Assembly: GCA_041393775.1 (NCBI GenBank)
Contig: JAWKJM010000009.1
Location: forward strand, 1-64,000
Source: JADKAV01 sp041393775
GTDB taxonomy: Bacteria; Actinomycetota; Actinomycetes; S36-B12; UBA10799
Direction: 5' to 3'
DNA length: 64,000 bases
Both the position numbers and the translations under genes were made by a program. The notes below the pieces were generated by a model that had not been told where the DNA came from, ran no database searches, and worked only from the letters and a program-made list of their open reading frames with translations. Shown here piece after piece: positions 20,125 to 28,087 of this stretch (positions are counted from its first letter, which is position 1; every line of letters begins with the position of its first letter).

Positions 20125-20558
20125 AGAAGTTGGCTGGCGTGGTGTTGGCGGTGGCAGCGACGGTCGGGTTGTCCTCCTGTGAGAAGCCCCCGCCCGGGGT
20201 CACGGTGTTCACGGCAACGTCCTCGCAGCGAATCTCCCCGACCTGCTTCAGCTGGGACGGGCAGATCGACGCCCAGCAGTGCATCACGCAGGCCGCCGAC
20301 CGCGCCGCGAACGGGCAAACCGCCCAACTCGACGTGATTCCTGAGAACGTGGTGGGGATCAGCGTGGATCCCGCCATTGCCGACCAGGGTTGGTACCCCA
20401 CGATCGCAGGTCAACGACTCACGCAGGACACCCTGGACTCGACGTACTTCCGGTTCAGTTTCCCCCGGGTTCCGGCATCACCACAGGGGTATCCGCTGGC
20501 GATCATCTCCGAAGGTGACGAGAAGGGTGTCTGGGCCGTCCGGATGGACGTGGAGTAG
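20121..20558 (+). CDS. Lipoprotein, DUF2771-like
   Basis: 145 residues. Lipobox VGLSSC with Cys20 after a short hydrophobic signal; the mature part has two further cysteines (TCFSW, QQCIT) likely forming a disulfide. Position after DUF3027 and size fit the DUF2771 group of actinobacterial lipoproteins, but I am not certain. It starts inside the DUF3027 stop (4-bp overlap), so it is probably coupled. Confidence 0.7.
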   Translation: MKKLAGVVLAVAATVGLSSCEKPPPGVTVFTATSSQRISPTCFSWDGQIDAQQCITQAADRAANGQTAQLDVIPENVVGISVDPAIADQGWYPTIAGQRLTQDTLDSTYFRFSFPRVPASPQGYPLAIISEGDEKGVWAVRMDVE

Positions 20559-20925
20559 TCCCGGGGGTTGTCCGGTTCCGCCGGCGGCACCAGCTGCCGC
20601 GCCGTTCCGGTTCGGCCCAGAGGCCATCCGCGGGCCTAACGGGAACACGAAGGCCTAGCGGAACCGGCTCGGTAAGCGGTAGCCGCCGGAGTTGGCGCGA
20701 GGTTAGAGAACGTGCACGACGTTAGAGAATGCACGCGTGGTTTCTCTAACGTGGTGCACGTTCTCTAACGCGAGCGATTTCGACCGGCATTTTCCCGCCT
20801 GAACTCCGCGGCCGCGAATGACTAACGCGAATCGGTGGTCCGACCGTCGCATGACTCGAGCCGGCAGACCCGCCCTGCCGAATCCGCTCGAGTCCCCGGC
20901 GTGGTCAGGCAGCGAAACGGCGAGG
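20559..20925. other. Gap between convergent genes carrying family B repeat
   Basis: 367 bp between the lipoprotein gene and csp. 20640-20870 is the family B element with conserved flanks; left of it is GC-rich DNA with no gene. Confidence 0.6.
20698..20769. repeat. Family B four-armed intergenic repeat, copy 2
   Basis: Same F-F-R-R layout: GAGGTTAGAGAACGTGCAC, CACGACGTTAGAGAA, TTCTCTAACGTGGTGCAC, TTCTCTAACGCGAG. The second arm has GAC where copies 1 and 3 have GAG, and the third arm carries the matching change (AACG for AACC), preserving pairing. Conserved left flank at ~20650-20697 and right flank at ~20770-20810. Confidence 0.85.
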
Positions 20926-21306
20926 CTAGACGTCGAGCTGATCAGCCACCGCCCGTAGCAACTGCGCGGTCTTGGCAGCTTTTGCGTCATCCGGGTAACG
21001 GCCGGTGCGCAGTTGGTTTCCCACGGAATCAAGCAGTTTGATCAGGTCCTCGACCACAGGGCTCATCTGCTCCGCCGGCCGACGCCTGGCCTTGGCGACG
21101 CTGGCCGCCGGCTCCAGCAGAGTCACCGACAGCGCCTGCTTGCCACGGCGGCCGTCCACGACGCCGAACTCCACGCGCGAGCCCGCCCGCAGTGTCACAC
21201 CCGGCTCCAAAGCGCTGGCGTGCACGAATACCTCGCCACCGTCTTCGGCGGCAAGGAAACCGAAACCCTTCTCGGTGTCGAACCACTTCACTGTGCCGGA
21301 TGGCAT
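20926..21306 (-). CDS. Cold-shock-domain protein with C-terminal extension
   Basis: 126 residues. The cold-shock domain occupies 1-~65, with RNP1 KGFGFLA and RNP2-like VFVHAS; it binds single-stranded nucleic acid. The remaining ~60 residues (from about AKARRRPAEQMSPVVEDLIKL) are an actinobacterial extension, predicted helical. ATG 21306 has GAGGAG upstream and a TAGACT -10 box at 21340-21345, giving a ~27-nt leader. It is convergent with the DUF2771-like gene. Confidence 0.93.
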   Translation of the reverse strand: MPSGTVKWFDTEKGFGFLAAEDGGEVFVHASALEPGVTLRAGSRVEFGVVDGRRGKQALSVTLLEPAASVAKARRRPAEQMSPVVEDLIKLLDSVGNQLRTGRYPDDAKAAKTAQLLRAVADQLDV

Positions 21307-21339
21307 GGGTGCACTCCTCTGTGAAACAGACAAAGAGCC

Positions 21340-21345
21340 AGTCTA
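21340..21345 (-). promoter_or_regulatory. -10 box of the csp gene
   Basis: TAGACT on the minus strand, 34-39 bp upstream of ATG 21306. Unlike many genes here this transcript has a leader with a GAGGAG ribosome site. Confidence 0.45.
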
Positions 21346-21406
21346 GCGGCGACCGCGCCTGCGCCTGGAAACGGGCGACGCCCGAGGTGGCCGATCCTCA
21401 CCGGGG

Positions 21407-22078
21407 TCAGTAGTCGCCTGCGGATGCCCCACCGGCCAGCACCTCGGCGGTGCCGGAAAGACCGAGTCGGGAGGCGCCGGCGTTGACCATTGCGACGGCC
21501 GAATCCCACGAACGGATTCCTCCGCTGGCCTTCACCCCGGCAGCGCTGCCCACCGACCGGCGCATCAGTTCCACCGCGTGCTCGCTCGCGCCCCCGGCGG
21601 GGTGGAAGCCTGTCGAAGTCTTCACGTAGTCGGCGCCGACATCCACGCAGATCTTGCAGGCCTCGATGATCTGCTGGTCGGTCAAGGCGGCGGACTCGAT
21701 GATGACCTTGAGCAAGGCGCCGGGAATGGCTTCGCGCACCGCTGCAACATCTGCGTTCGCGGCCTGCCAGTCGCCTGCGATGAGGTTTCCGATATCGATG
21801 ACCATGTCGATCTCGTCCGCGCCGTCCGTGACCGACCGAGCAGCTTCAGTGGCTTTGATGCCCGGCTTGTGCTTCCCACTCGGGAACCCGCACACGGTCG
21901 CGACGGCGACCCCGTGCAGCCAGTCCGCCGGCAGGGGCAGGAAGGAGGGGGAGACGCAGACGCTGAACACCCCGAGTTCTGCAGCTTGTTCGCAGTGCGC
22001 TTTCACTTGGGTCGTCGTGGTCTCGGGCTTAAGGATCGTGTGGTCGACCATTCCGGCCATTTGTGCGGGGGTGATCAT
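21407..22078 (-). CDS. deoC: Deoxyribose-phosphate aldolase
   Basis: 223 residues, complete class I aldolase. The Schiff-base lysine is in YVKTSTGF, the second conserved lysine in GVKASGGIR, with GFPSG and DEIDMVIDIG upstream. It splits 2-deoxyribose-5-phosphate into acetaldehyde and glyceraldehyde-3-phosphate. ATG 22078 has GGAGG 6 nt upstream. It is the last gene of the punA-pmmB-RNase-barstar/VOC-deoC run, 13 bp after its neighbour, and completes the catabolism of deoxynucleosides started by PunA. Confidence 0.96.
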   Translation of the reverse strand: MITPAQMAGMVDHTILKPETTTTQVKAHCEQAAELGVFSVCVSPSFLPLPADWLHGVAVATVCGFPSGKHKPGIKATEAARSVTDGADEIDMVIDIGNLIAGDWQAANADVAAVREAIPGALLKVIIESAALTDQQIIEACKICVDVGADYVKTSTGFHPAGGASEHAVELMRRSVGSAAGVKASGGIRSWDSAVAMVNAGASRLGLSGTAEVLAGGASAGDY

Positions 22079-22091
22079 GGTTGCCTCCGGG

Positions 22092-22742
22092 TTAGAACGC
22101 GATGAATTCGATGCGATTGCCGAATGGGTCGTTGGTGTGGAAACGTTGTTGGTCGATGGTGTCGCCGGTCTGTTCTATGAACTGGCCGGCCGCAGCAAGC
22201 CGGTCGGCCAGAGCCTCGTAGTCGCGCACCATGATCGCTGGGTGTGCCATTCTCGCGGGGCGGAAGTCCGGGTCGACGCCGAGATGCAGGTTCAACGCAT
22301 CGCCGCTGAGCCACAGGCCGCTACGGGCGGTCGACTCCGTCGGTCTCGCAACCTCGCTCAGGCCGACCAGGTCGACCCAGTACGCTCGGGCGTCCTGCTC
22401 CGAGCCCTCGGGGATCGCAACCTGCACGTGGTCGAGTGCGAAATCCGGCGCCGGACTGTCCAGCACGGCATCAATGATGAGCAGGTCGGCACCGTCTGCG
22501 AAGCACCGGTCCATGATCTCCAGTGCCAACTTGCGGTCGCCGGCACGCAGGTCCGAGGCCCCGGTCCATGCCACCAGAACCCGGGGGTGCTGCGCGACGA
22601 ACTCCCCGAGCGACTCCTCGAAGGCGTCCCAGTTGTGCCCGAAGTAGTCGGGGAAGGCCAGTGACAGCGCGCAGGCCCGCAGAAAGGCCTGCTTGTCGCG
22701 CGCGCCCCGGGTGTCGAGGACCATGACCTCCGGCCCACTCAT
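22092..22742 (-). CDS. Barstar-like ribonuclease inhibitor fused to a VOC/glyoxalase domain
   Basis: 216 residues in two parts. Residues ~1-95 are barstar-like, with the hallmark FPDYFGHNWDAFEESL (30-45) that contacts the ribonuclease active site. Residues ~102-216 are a vicinal-oxygen-chelate domain: DHVQVAIPEG with His105 and the final NRIEFIAF with Glu213 as candidate metal ligands. The start overlaps the stop of the adjacent ribonuclease gene by 4 bp, so it is very probably the immunity partner. What the VOC domain does is unknown; I do not recall this fusion being described. Confidence 0.85.
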   Translation of the reverse strand: MSGPEVMVLDTRGARDKQAFLRACALSLAFPDYFGHNWDAFEESLGEFVAQHPRVLVAWTGASDLRAGDRKLALEIMDRCFADGADLLIIDAVLDSPAPDFALDHVQVAIPEGSEQDARAYWVDLVGLSEVARPTESTARSGLWLSGDALNLHLGVDPDFRPARMAHPAIMVRDYEALADRLAAAGQFIEQTGDTIDQQRFHTNDPFGNRIEFIAF

Positions 22743-23176
22743 GGGATCACCTCACGAAAGGAGTCGTAGTGGTCATCAGTGTAGAAGAAGACACCGTCCT
22801 CACCCACGACGAGTCGGCGCGCTCCGCGGTCGCCGGACGCCGGGGTCACGACGGTGTATTCGCGGTACCACCCATAGTCCTGTTCGGGTAGTAGCCCCTC
22901 ACGGTTGCCGAAGACGTCGCCGTCCTGCGGGTACTCGAACGGACCGCCCTGAAGGACGATCTCGTAGGTCTGCTGTGCCTCACTGGGCAGTTGATCCAGT
23001 GCGATGGCGGGCAAGCCGCTGCGTCCGGCATCCACGTCCTGCACGACTATTGGGCTCTGGGACACGGTCCCGGCAGGTCTCGGGGTGTTGGCGTCGCCGC
23101 TGGACAGTGCGACGAACAGCCAGCCTGCGAGCACCACGACCACACCCACGGCGAGCAGTCCCTTGGCCTTCCTCAC
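22739..23176 (-). CDS. Membrane-anchored or secreted guanyl-specific ribonuclease (RNase Sa/N1/T1 family)
   Basis: 145 residues. N-terminal hydrophobic segment 6-25, then a ~95-residue domain matching RNase Sa-type microbial RNases: LPSEAQQTYEIVLQGGPFEY, YGWYREYTVVTP with the general base Glu106, Arg117 and Arg121, and general acid His136 in DDHYDSF. The domain lacks the disulfide cysteines of RNase Sa, and no typical AxA signal-peptidase site is clear, so it may stay anchored. It cleaves RNA after G, probably outside the cell. GTG start overlaps the pmmB stop, and its stop overlaps its inhibitor gene. Confidence 0.87.
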   Translation of the reverse strand: MRKAKGLLAVGVVVVLAGWLFVALSSGDANTPRPAGTVSQSPIVVQDVDAGRSGLPAIALDQLPSEAQQTYEIVLQGGPFEYPQDGDVFGNREGLLPEQDYGWYREYTVVTPASGDRGARRLVVGEDGVFFYTDDHYDSFREVIP

Positions 23177-24795
23177 GTAGCCGCCAAGAACCTTTCCAGG
23201 CCTACGCGCAGTTCAGCCAGGCGCTCGCCGGCACGTCGCATGTCCGCCTGTAGGTCGCCGGTGCGCTCGACCACTTCGAGGTAGACCTTGAGTTTCGCTT
23301 CCGTTCCGCTCGGCCTGGCTACCACTCGTCCACCGCCGCCCAGTTCGAGTCGCAAGCCCTCTGTGGGAGGCAGGCCGGTGGCGTCGCTGTCGGTGAGATC
23401 GACCACGCCGGCCAGGTCTGCGATCGCGTCGCCCGGTCGTGCGGCGAGCGCGGCGAGAGCCCGGTCGCGATCTGACAGGTCCGACACCCGGATGCTGATC
23501 TGGTCGGTCAGATAGACCCCGTGCTGCAGTGCGAGGTCGTCGAGCTGGTCGGCCACGGAGCGTCCCAGGGTCTGCAGATGCGCGGCGAGTTCCAGCATTC
23601 GGACCGAGGCGCTGATGCCGTCCTTGTCCCGCACGGTCTCCGGATCGACGCAGTAGCCCAACGCCTCCTCGTAGCCGAACACGATGTCATCGGGCCTGGT
23701 GATCCACTTGAAACCCGTCAGGGTCTGCTGGAATCGGAGTCCGGCGGCGTCGGCCACGGCCCGCAGCATCGAACTCGAGACGATCGTCGTGACCAGAGAC
23801 CCCGTCACGGGCGCTCTGGTGGCGGTCCACCAACCCAGCAGCACGCCCACTTCGTCGCCGCGGAGCATCCGGAAGCCGTCGGCTGTGGCAATCCCGACGG
23901 CACAGCGGTCGGCGTCTGGGTCGTTGGCGATGATGAGGTCGGCGTCGACGCGCTGGGCAGCGGCCAGGGCCAGATCCATCGCACCGGGTTCCTCCGGGTT
24001 CGGGAACGCCACTGTCGGAAACGCGGCATCCGGTTCGAACTGTTCGGCCACCGGGTGCAGATCGACGAATCCCAAACGGTCGCAGACGTTCTCGAACAAT
24101 CCGCCCCCAACACCGTGCATCGCCGAGTAGACGACCGTGAGGCGCGCATCCTTCGTCTTGGCGGGATCGGCCAGACCGATCACGCGATCGAGGTACTGAT
24201 CGACGATCGTCTCGTCCAGCGTGGTCCAGCCGTCCGATTGCGGAATCTGGTCGTAGGTGGGCTGCGCGGCGATCCTGGCCGAGATCTCGGCATCGGCGGG
24301 CGGGACGATCTGCATGCCGTCGCCAAGGTAGACCTTGTAGCCGTTGTCCTGCGGGGGATTGTGACTGGCGGTCACGACGACACCGGCGTCGGCCCCCAGC
24401 GCCTTGATGGCGAACGCCAGCACCGGGGTCGGCAGGCGCCGGGGCAGCACCTGGGCAGTCAGTCCGAACCCGGCGGCGATCGCTGCAGTCAGCTCCGCGA
24501 ATGACTTCGAGTTCCGGCGGGCGTCGTAGCCCACGACGATCCTGGAGCCTCCGGTGTCTTTGATGTACTGGGCTAGACCGGCTGCAGCCTTGGCCACGAC
24601 GATGTGGTTCATCGCGGCGGGCCCGGGGCCGAGCGGTCCTCGCAACCCGGCCGTACCGAACTCCAGCGGCCCGGCGAAGGCGACCGCCAGTCTCGCCCTG
24701 TCATCGGCGTCGATCCACGCCTGCAATTCGGCGCGGGTCTGCGGGTCAGGATCCTCCGTCAGCCACGCCTGCGCTCGAGCGACCAGGTCGTTCAC
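23173..24795 (-). CDS. pmmB: Phosphomannomutase/phosphopentomutase-type alpha-D-phosphohexomutase
   Basis: 540 residues, the long PgcA/PmmB subgroup. GTAGLRG near the N-terminus, phosphoserine loop TASHNPPQDNGYKVY, metal-binding DPDADRC, sugar-binding GYEEALGY, and the C-terminal phosphate-binding RPSGTEAKLKVYLE. In a nucleoside operon the likely job is interconverting (deoxy)ribose-1-phosphate and -5-phosphate, feeding DeoC; phosphomannomutase activity is also possible. GTG start overlaps the punA stop by 4 bp. Confidence 0.9.
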   Translation of the reverse strand: MNDLVARAQAWLTEDPDPQTRAELQAWIDADDRARLAVAFAGPLEFGTAGLRGPLGPGPAAMNHIVVAKAAAGLAQYIKDTGGSRIVVGYDARRNSKSFAELTAAIAAGFGLTAQVLPRRLPTPVLAFAIKALGADAGVVVTASHNPPQDNGYKVYLGDGMQIVPPADAEISARIAAQPTYDQIPQSDGWTTLDETIVDQYLDRVIGLADPAKTKDARLTVVYSAMHGVGGGLFENVCDRLGFVDLHPVAEQFEPDAAFPTVAFPNPEEPGAMDLALAAAQRVDADLIIANDPDADRCAVGIATADGFRMLRGDEVGVLLGWWTATRAPVTGSLVTTIVSSSMLRAVADAAGLRFQQTLTGFKWITRPDDIVFGYEEALGYCVDPETVRDKDGISASVRMLELAAHLQTLGRSVADQLDDLALQHGVYLTDQISIRVSDLSDRDRALAALAARPGDAIADLAGVVDLTDSDATGLPPTEGLRLELGGGGRVVARPSGTEAKLKVYLEVVERTGDLQADMRRAGERLAELRVGLERFLAAT

Positions 24796-25592
24796 AACTG
24801 CTCCAGGATCTGTTTGAGAAGACCCGAGATACGAGTCGCAGCGTCTTTGCCCGCTTGCAGGACTTCCGCGTGATGCAGGGCCTCACCGGTCATCCCGGCT
24901 GCTGCATTGGTCACCAGCGACAACCCCAACACCTCCAGTCCCGCCGCTCGCGCGGCGATGGCCTCCAGCACTGTAGACATCCCCACGAGGTCGGCTCCCA
25001 AGATGCGGGCCATCCGGACTTCGGCGGGGGTCTCGTACTGCGGGCCGGGGAACTGTGCATACACGCCCTCCTCGAGTGCCGGGTCGATGCTGCGGGCTAA
25101 GTCGCGCAGGCGTCGGGAGTAGGTTTCGGTCAGGTCGACGAAGTTGGCACCCACCAACGGGGTGGTGGCCGTGAGGTTGATGTGATCCCCGATCAGGACG
25201 GGGGTTCCGGGTGCCCAGCTCGGGTTGAGTCCGCCGCAGCCGTTGGTGAGGATCAGGACCGAGCAGCCGGCTGCCGCAGCGGTACGCACGCCGTGCACGA
25301 CCGGAGCCACGCCGAGGCCCTCGTAGTAGTGTGTGCGACCCGAGAACAACAGCGCCTGCTTGTCGCCCGCCCGGACGCTACGCAAGGATCCCGAGTGACC
25401 GGCGACCGCCGAGGCGCTGAATCCAGGCAACTCCGGGTAGGCGATTTCGGCCGTGACTGGAAATGCGTCAGCCGCCGCCGACCAGCCACTTCCCAACACC
25501 ACCGCCACATCGTGTCTTGCGACCCCGGTTCTCTCCGCGATCGCCGCCGCTGCTTGCTGTGCGAGTTCCTCAGGTGTTGTCACGCGCACCAC
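24792..25592 (-). CDS. punA: Purine nucleoside phosphorylase
   Basis: 266 residues, trimeric class-II PNP. Phosphate-binding GSGW near residue 35 and GRTHYYEG, LTNGCGGLNPSW, GPQYETPAE, VGMSTVLEA, and TNAAAGMTGE with the base-binding Asn; then HAEVLQ. It phosphorolyses purine (deoxy)nucleosides to base plus (deoxy)ribose-1-phosphate. First gene of the operon. GTG is possible at 25592, 25589 or 25583; a TAGGGT box 7 nt before 25583 would make that one leaderless. Confidence 0.94.
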   Translation of the reverse strand: MVRVTTPEELAQQAAAAIAERTGVARHDVAVVLGSGWSAAADAFPVTAEIAYPELPGFSASAVAGHSGSLRSVRAGDKQALLFSGRTHYYEGLGVAPVVHGVRTAAAAGCSVLILTNGCGGLNPSWAPGTPVLIGDHINLTATTPLVGANFVDLTETYSRRLRDLARSIDPALEEGVYAQFPGPQYETPAEVRMARILGADLVGMSTVLEAIAARAAGLEVLGLSLVTNAAAGMTGEALHHAEVLQAGKDAATRISGLLKQILEQL

Positions 25593-25645
25593 CCTAGGGC
25601 TTCGAGGTCAGTTACGGCTGATCATGCTAGGTGGCCCCGGGCTTG

Positions 25646-25772
25646 CTACCGGGCCGCTGAAGGTGGTCCACGGTTGGCCACGATGCTGGGGATGCCGTGG
25701 GTGTCCATGGTGATGGTGTAGTGACCGAAGTGCAGATCGTGATGACATCGCGAACAGAGAAGGGCGAGATTG
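25646..25772 (-). pseudogene. Fragment of an HNH endonuclease (DUF222/HNH type)
   Basis: About 42 residues beginning NLALLCSRCHHDLHFGHYT and continuing TMDTHGIPSI resemble the C-terminal HNH motif of the actinobacterial DUF222-HNH proteins (normally LCRRHHRLVHEGGW-like). Nothing upstream matches the rest of the family, so this is a truncated relic. Confidence 0.55.
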
Positions 25773-26499
25773 CTAAGGCACGGACTAGACACTAGAACGC
25801 ACCAGAATGGGAATGGCGATGCTGACAACTGACCGGTTCAGACCGCGGACCTTCTTGATCCCTACCTGTCAGTCTGAGTGTGAACCTCTGCGGCCGGCAG
25901 GCTGGACATACCCATATTGAGACACCCGAAATGGAGGTCACCGTCTTTCCGAAACCGGTTCCGGTGGACACCGTGCGATGCGGGCATGCCGAACAAAGGG
26001 GCTGAACCTCCCTGATAGACCACCGAGGTTCCCATCGGTCTGCAGGCGTAGTGAGGCGTCTTGATGACCAGTTGTGCCACACGTTGGGACCGCTCTCTTG
26101 CCACGGGTTCGTCCCGTTGACCCCGTTGCATCGCAGCTTGAGCGCTTCCATCGTGGGCGCGGCTGTCACGGTGAACGCCCCGCCTTCAACGACCCCGCTT
26201 GAATACCTCGAGGTATCGGACGACTTCTTCTTCTGCCACAAGGTGCCCACGATCGGCACGTCACCTCTTTGACGGGCACTCGGCAGCCAGGTCGCTCGAT
26301 GGTCCGGACCAAGCGTCGACTGCGAAGGCCAGGCAAGGAACATGTAACACCTCAGATGCGCGACGCGCTTTGCGTTCCCGTCAACATCCACAGGGCGGAC
26401 CTCGGCGCCGCCCGGGTGGTCGGACAGACTCGATGCGGCGTTCTTCGTCCTTGTTGCCCGGACACCGCCAAACTGACCACGGACCCTCGGCCGACTGAC

Positions 26500-26529
26500 T
26501 AGACTTCGCAGCGACTGGATCACGGGGGA
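26500..26529 (+). promoter_or_regulatory. Promoter and G-run leader of CHAP gene 1
   Basis: TAGACT at 26500-26505 followed by ACGGGGGA at 26522-26529 and a second GGGGA, then ATG 26543. First member of the shared leader family of this region. Confidence 0.55.
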
Positions 26530-26542
26530 ACGGGGACACCAT

Positions 26543-28087
26543 ATGCACACCACCATCGAACGCCGGACTGGCCGAGCCACCGCGACTGCGTTGGCCCTGC
26601 TCGGCCTGCTCCTGGGCATTGTCGGCGTCGGGTCCGCCGCTCCGGCCCAGGCGGCTATGTCGACGATCTGCACCGGTTTCGCCGGATGCAACAACGCTGG
26701 GCGCAGCAACTTCGGCTACCAGAACGTCTACACCCAATCCTTCTGGGGCATGGTCGGCGGTCACAACTGCACCAACTACGTGGCCTACCGATTCGGCGGC
26801 AGCCGCCCCAGTTGGCTTCCCGGCGGGATGGGTGACGCGTGGCGATGGGGAGGTCAGGCTGCCGCAGCCGGCATCACCGTGAACAACACCCCCGCAGTCG
26901 GTTCAATCGCCTGGTGGAACTCCTCGGCAGGCAAGGGGTCCTACGGGCACGTGGCCTACGTACAAGAGGTCCACGCCGACGGTGTCGTCGTCTCAGAGGA
27001 CAACTACGGTGGCGACTTCCACTGGCGCAAGTACACCCCGGGTACTCAGTACCCCACCGGGTTCATCCACCTCCGCGACGAGTCGGGAGGCAACCCGTTT
27101 GGGTATCTGGATGTGGCGACTTCGCCGGGTCCGGGCTATCTGAGGGTGGGCGGTTGGGCGGCGGACCCTGACGCGAAGACGAGCCCGATCGATGTGCATG
27201 TGTACGCCAATTCGACTGGATTCAACATTGGCAGGGCCGACAAGTTGCGTGAGGACGTGGGCCGCGCCTATCCCGGGTACGGGAACTACCACGGCTTCGA
27301 TGCGCAGGTCACGTTGGGCACGGGTGGGACCTACACGGTGTGCGCCTACGGGATCAATGTAGGTGCCGGCAACAACGAACGCCTCAAGGACTGCAAGCCG
27401 GTCACAATCGCGGACCCGCAGCCATTCGGGTATCTGGACACGGTCACGTCCCCGCAGCCGGGGACGATCCGGGTTCGGGGCTGGGCGGTAGACCCGAACT
27501 CGAAGACCTCACCGGTAATCGTGCACGTCTACGTGGGCGACAAAGGGGTGAACATCGGCAAGGCCGACAAGTTGCGTGAGGATGTCGGCAAGGCTTTGCC
27601 CGGATACGGCAATTACCACGGTTACGACACGACCATCGAGGCGTCTGCGGGCAAGCACACGGTCTGTGCCTACGCGATCAACGTCGGGCCGGGGTCTAAC
27701 CAGCAACTCAAAGTGTGCAAGACCGTCACCGTCACCCCCCGACCGGCACCGGCCCAGTCCTCGCCGTCGTCTGCGGTGGCCCCTAATCCTGCCGCGTCAC
27801 CGACCCCCCAGACCAAGGCCCAACGGAAGCGGCTGAAAGTGAAATCCGTGCGGGTCAAGCGGCTGTCCAAGCGCAACGCGGTTGTGCACTGGAAGGCCAC
27901 AGGCGCGGTCAAGCGGTTTGTCGTGCGTTCCTTCGAACGGCCCGATGGCATTCGCCAGATCATCCGCACGAAAAACGCCCGTGCAGTCATCATGGTGTCC
28001 CCGCGTGAGCGCTACTGGATCCGGGTGACGGCGATTGGGCCTAACGGCACCCGGGCAACGGCGAAGAGAAAGTACAGGGCGCTCTGA
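26543..28087 (+). CDS. Secreted CHAP-domain protein with two ~105-residue repeats and a basic Fn3-like tail
   Basis: 514 residues. Signal peptide ~1-37 (ending AQA). CHAP amidase/peptidase domain ~50-175 with catalytic Cys76 (GHNCTNYVAYR) and His136 (SYGHVAYVQ). Two tandem repeats, 184-289 and 292-397, each PFGYLD...SPxPGxxRVxGWAxDPxxKTSP...ADKLREDVG...PGYGNYHG...TVCAYxINVG...CKxVT, each with two Cys. A Pro/Ser linker then a Lys/Arg-rich beta domain (~435-514). Likely a wall-directed lytic or adhesive protein. Leader carries the G-run motif. Confidence 0.88.
   Translation: MHTTIERRTGRATATALALLGLLLGIVGVGSAAPAQAAMSTICTGFAGCNNAGRSNFGYQNVYTQSFWGMVGGHNCTNYVAYRFGGSRPSWLPGGMGDAWRWGGQAAAAGITVNNTPAVGSIAWWNSSAGKGSYGHVAYVQEVHADGVVVSEDNYGGDFHWRKYTPGTQYPTGFIHLRDESGGNPFGYLDVATSPGPGYLRVGGWAADPDAKTSPIDVHVYANSTGFNIGRADKLREDVGRAYPGYGNYHGFDAQVTLGTGGTYTVCAYGINVGAGNNERLKDCKPVTIADPQPFGYLDTVTSPQPGTIRVRGWAVDPNSKTSPVIVHVYVGDKGVNIGKADKLREDVGKALPGYGNYHGYDTTIEASAGKHTVCAYAINVGPGSNQQLKVCKTVTVTPRPAPAQSSPSSAVAPNPAASPTPQTKAQRKRLKVKSVRVKRLSKRNAVVHWKATGAVKRFVVRSFERPDGIRQIIRTKNARAVIMVSPRERYWIRVTAIGPNGTRATAKRKYRAL

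Larger units (their letters stand above)
25593..26542. other. Gene-poor gap with HNH remnant
   Basis: 950 bp. The HNH-nuclease fragment (25646-25772, minus strand) is the only recognisable coding remnant; several longer open frames on both strands have unconvincing composition and mutual overlap. The right end holds the promoter and leader of the CHAP gene. Confidence 0.55.

Noticed and set aside
25792..26709. 305-residue minus-strand open frame across the gap and the CHAP gene start
   Set aside because: Much of it is antisense to the CHAP signal-peptide region and its leader; composition is not protein-like and no motif is present.
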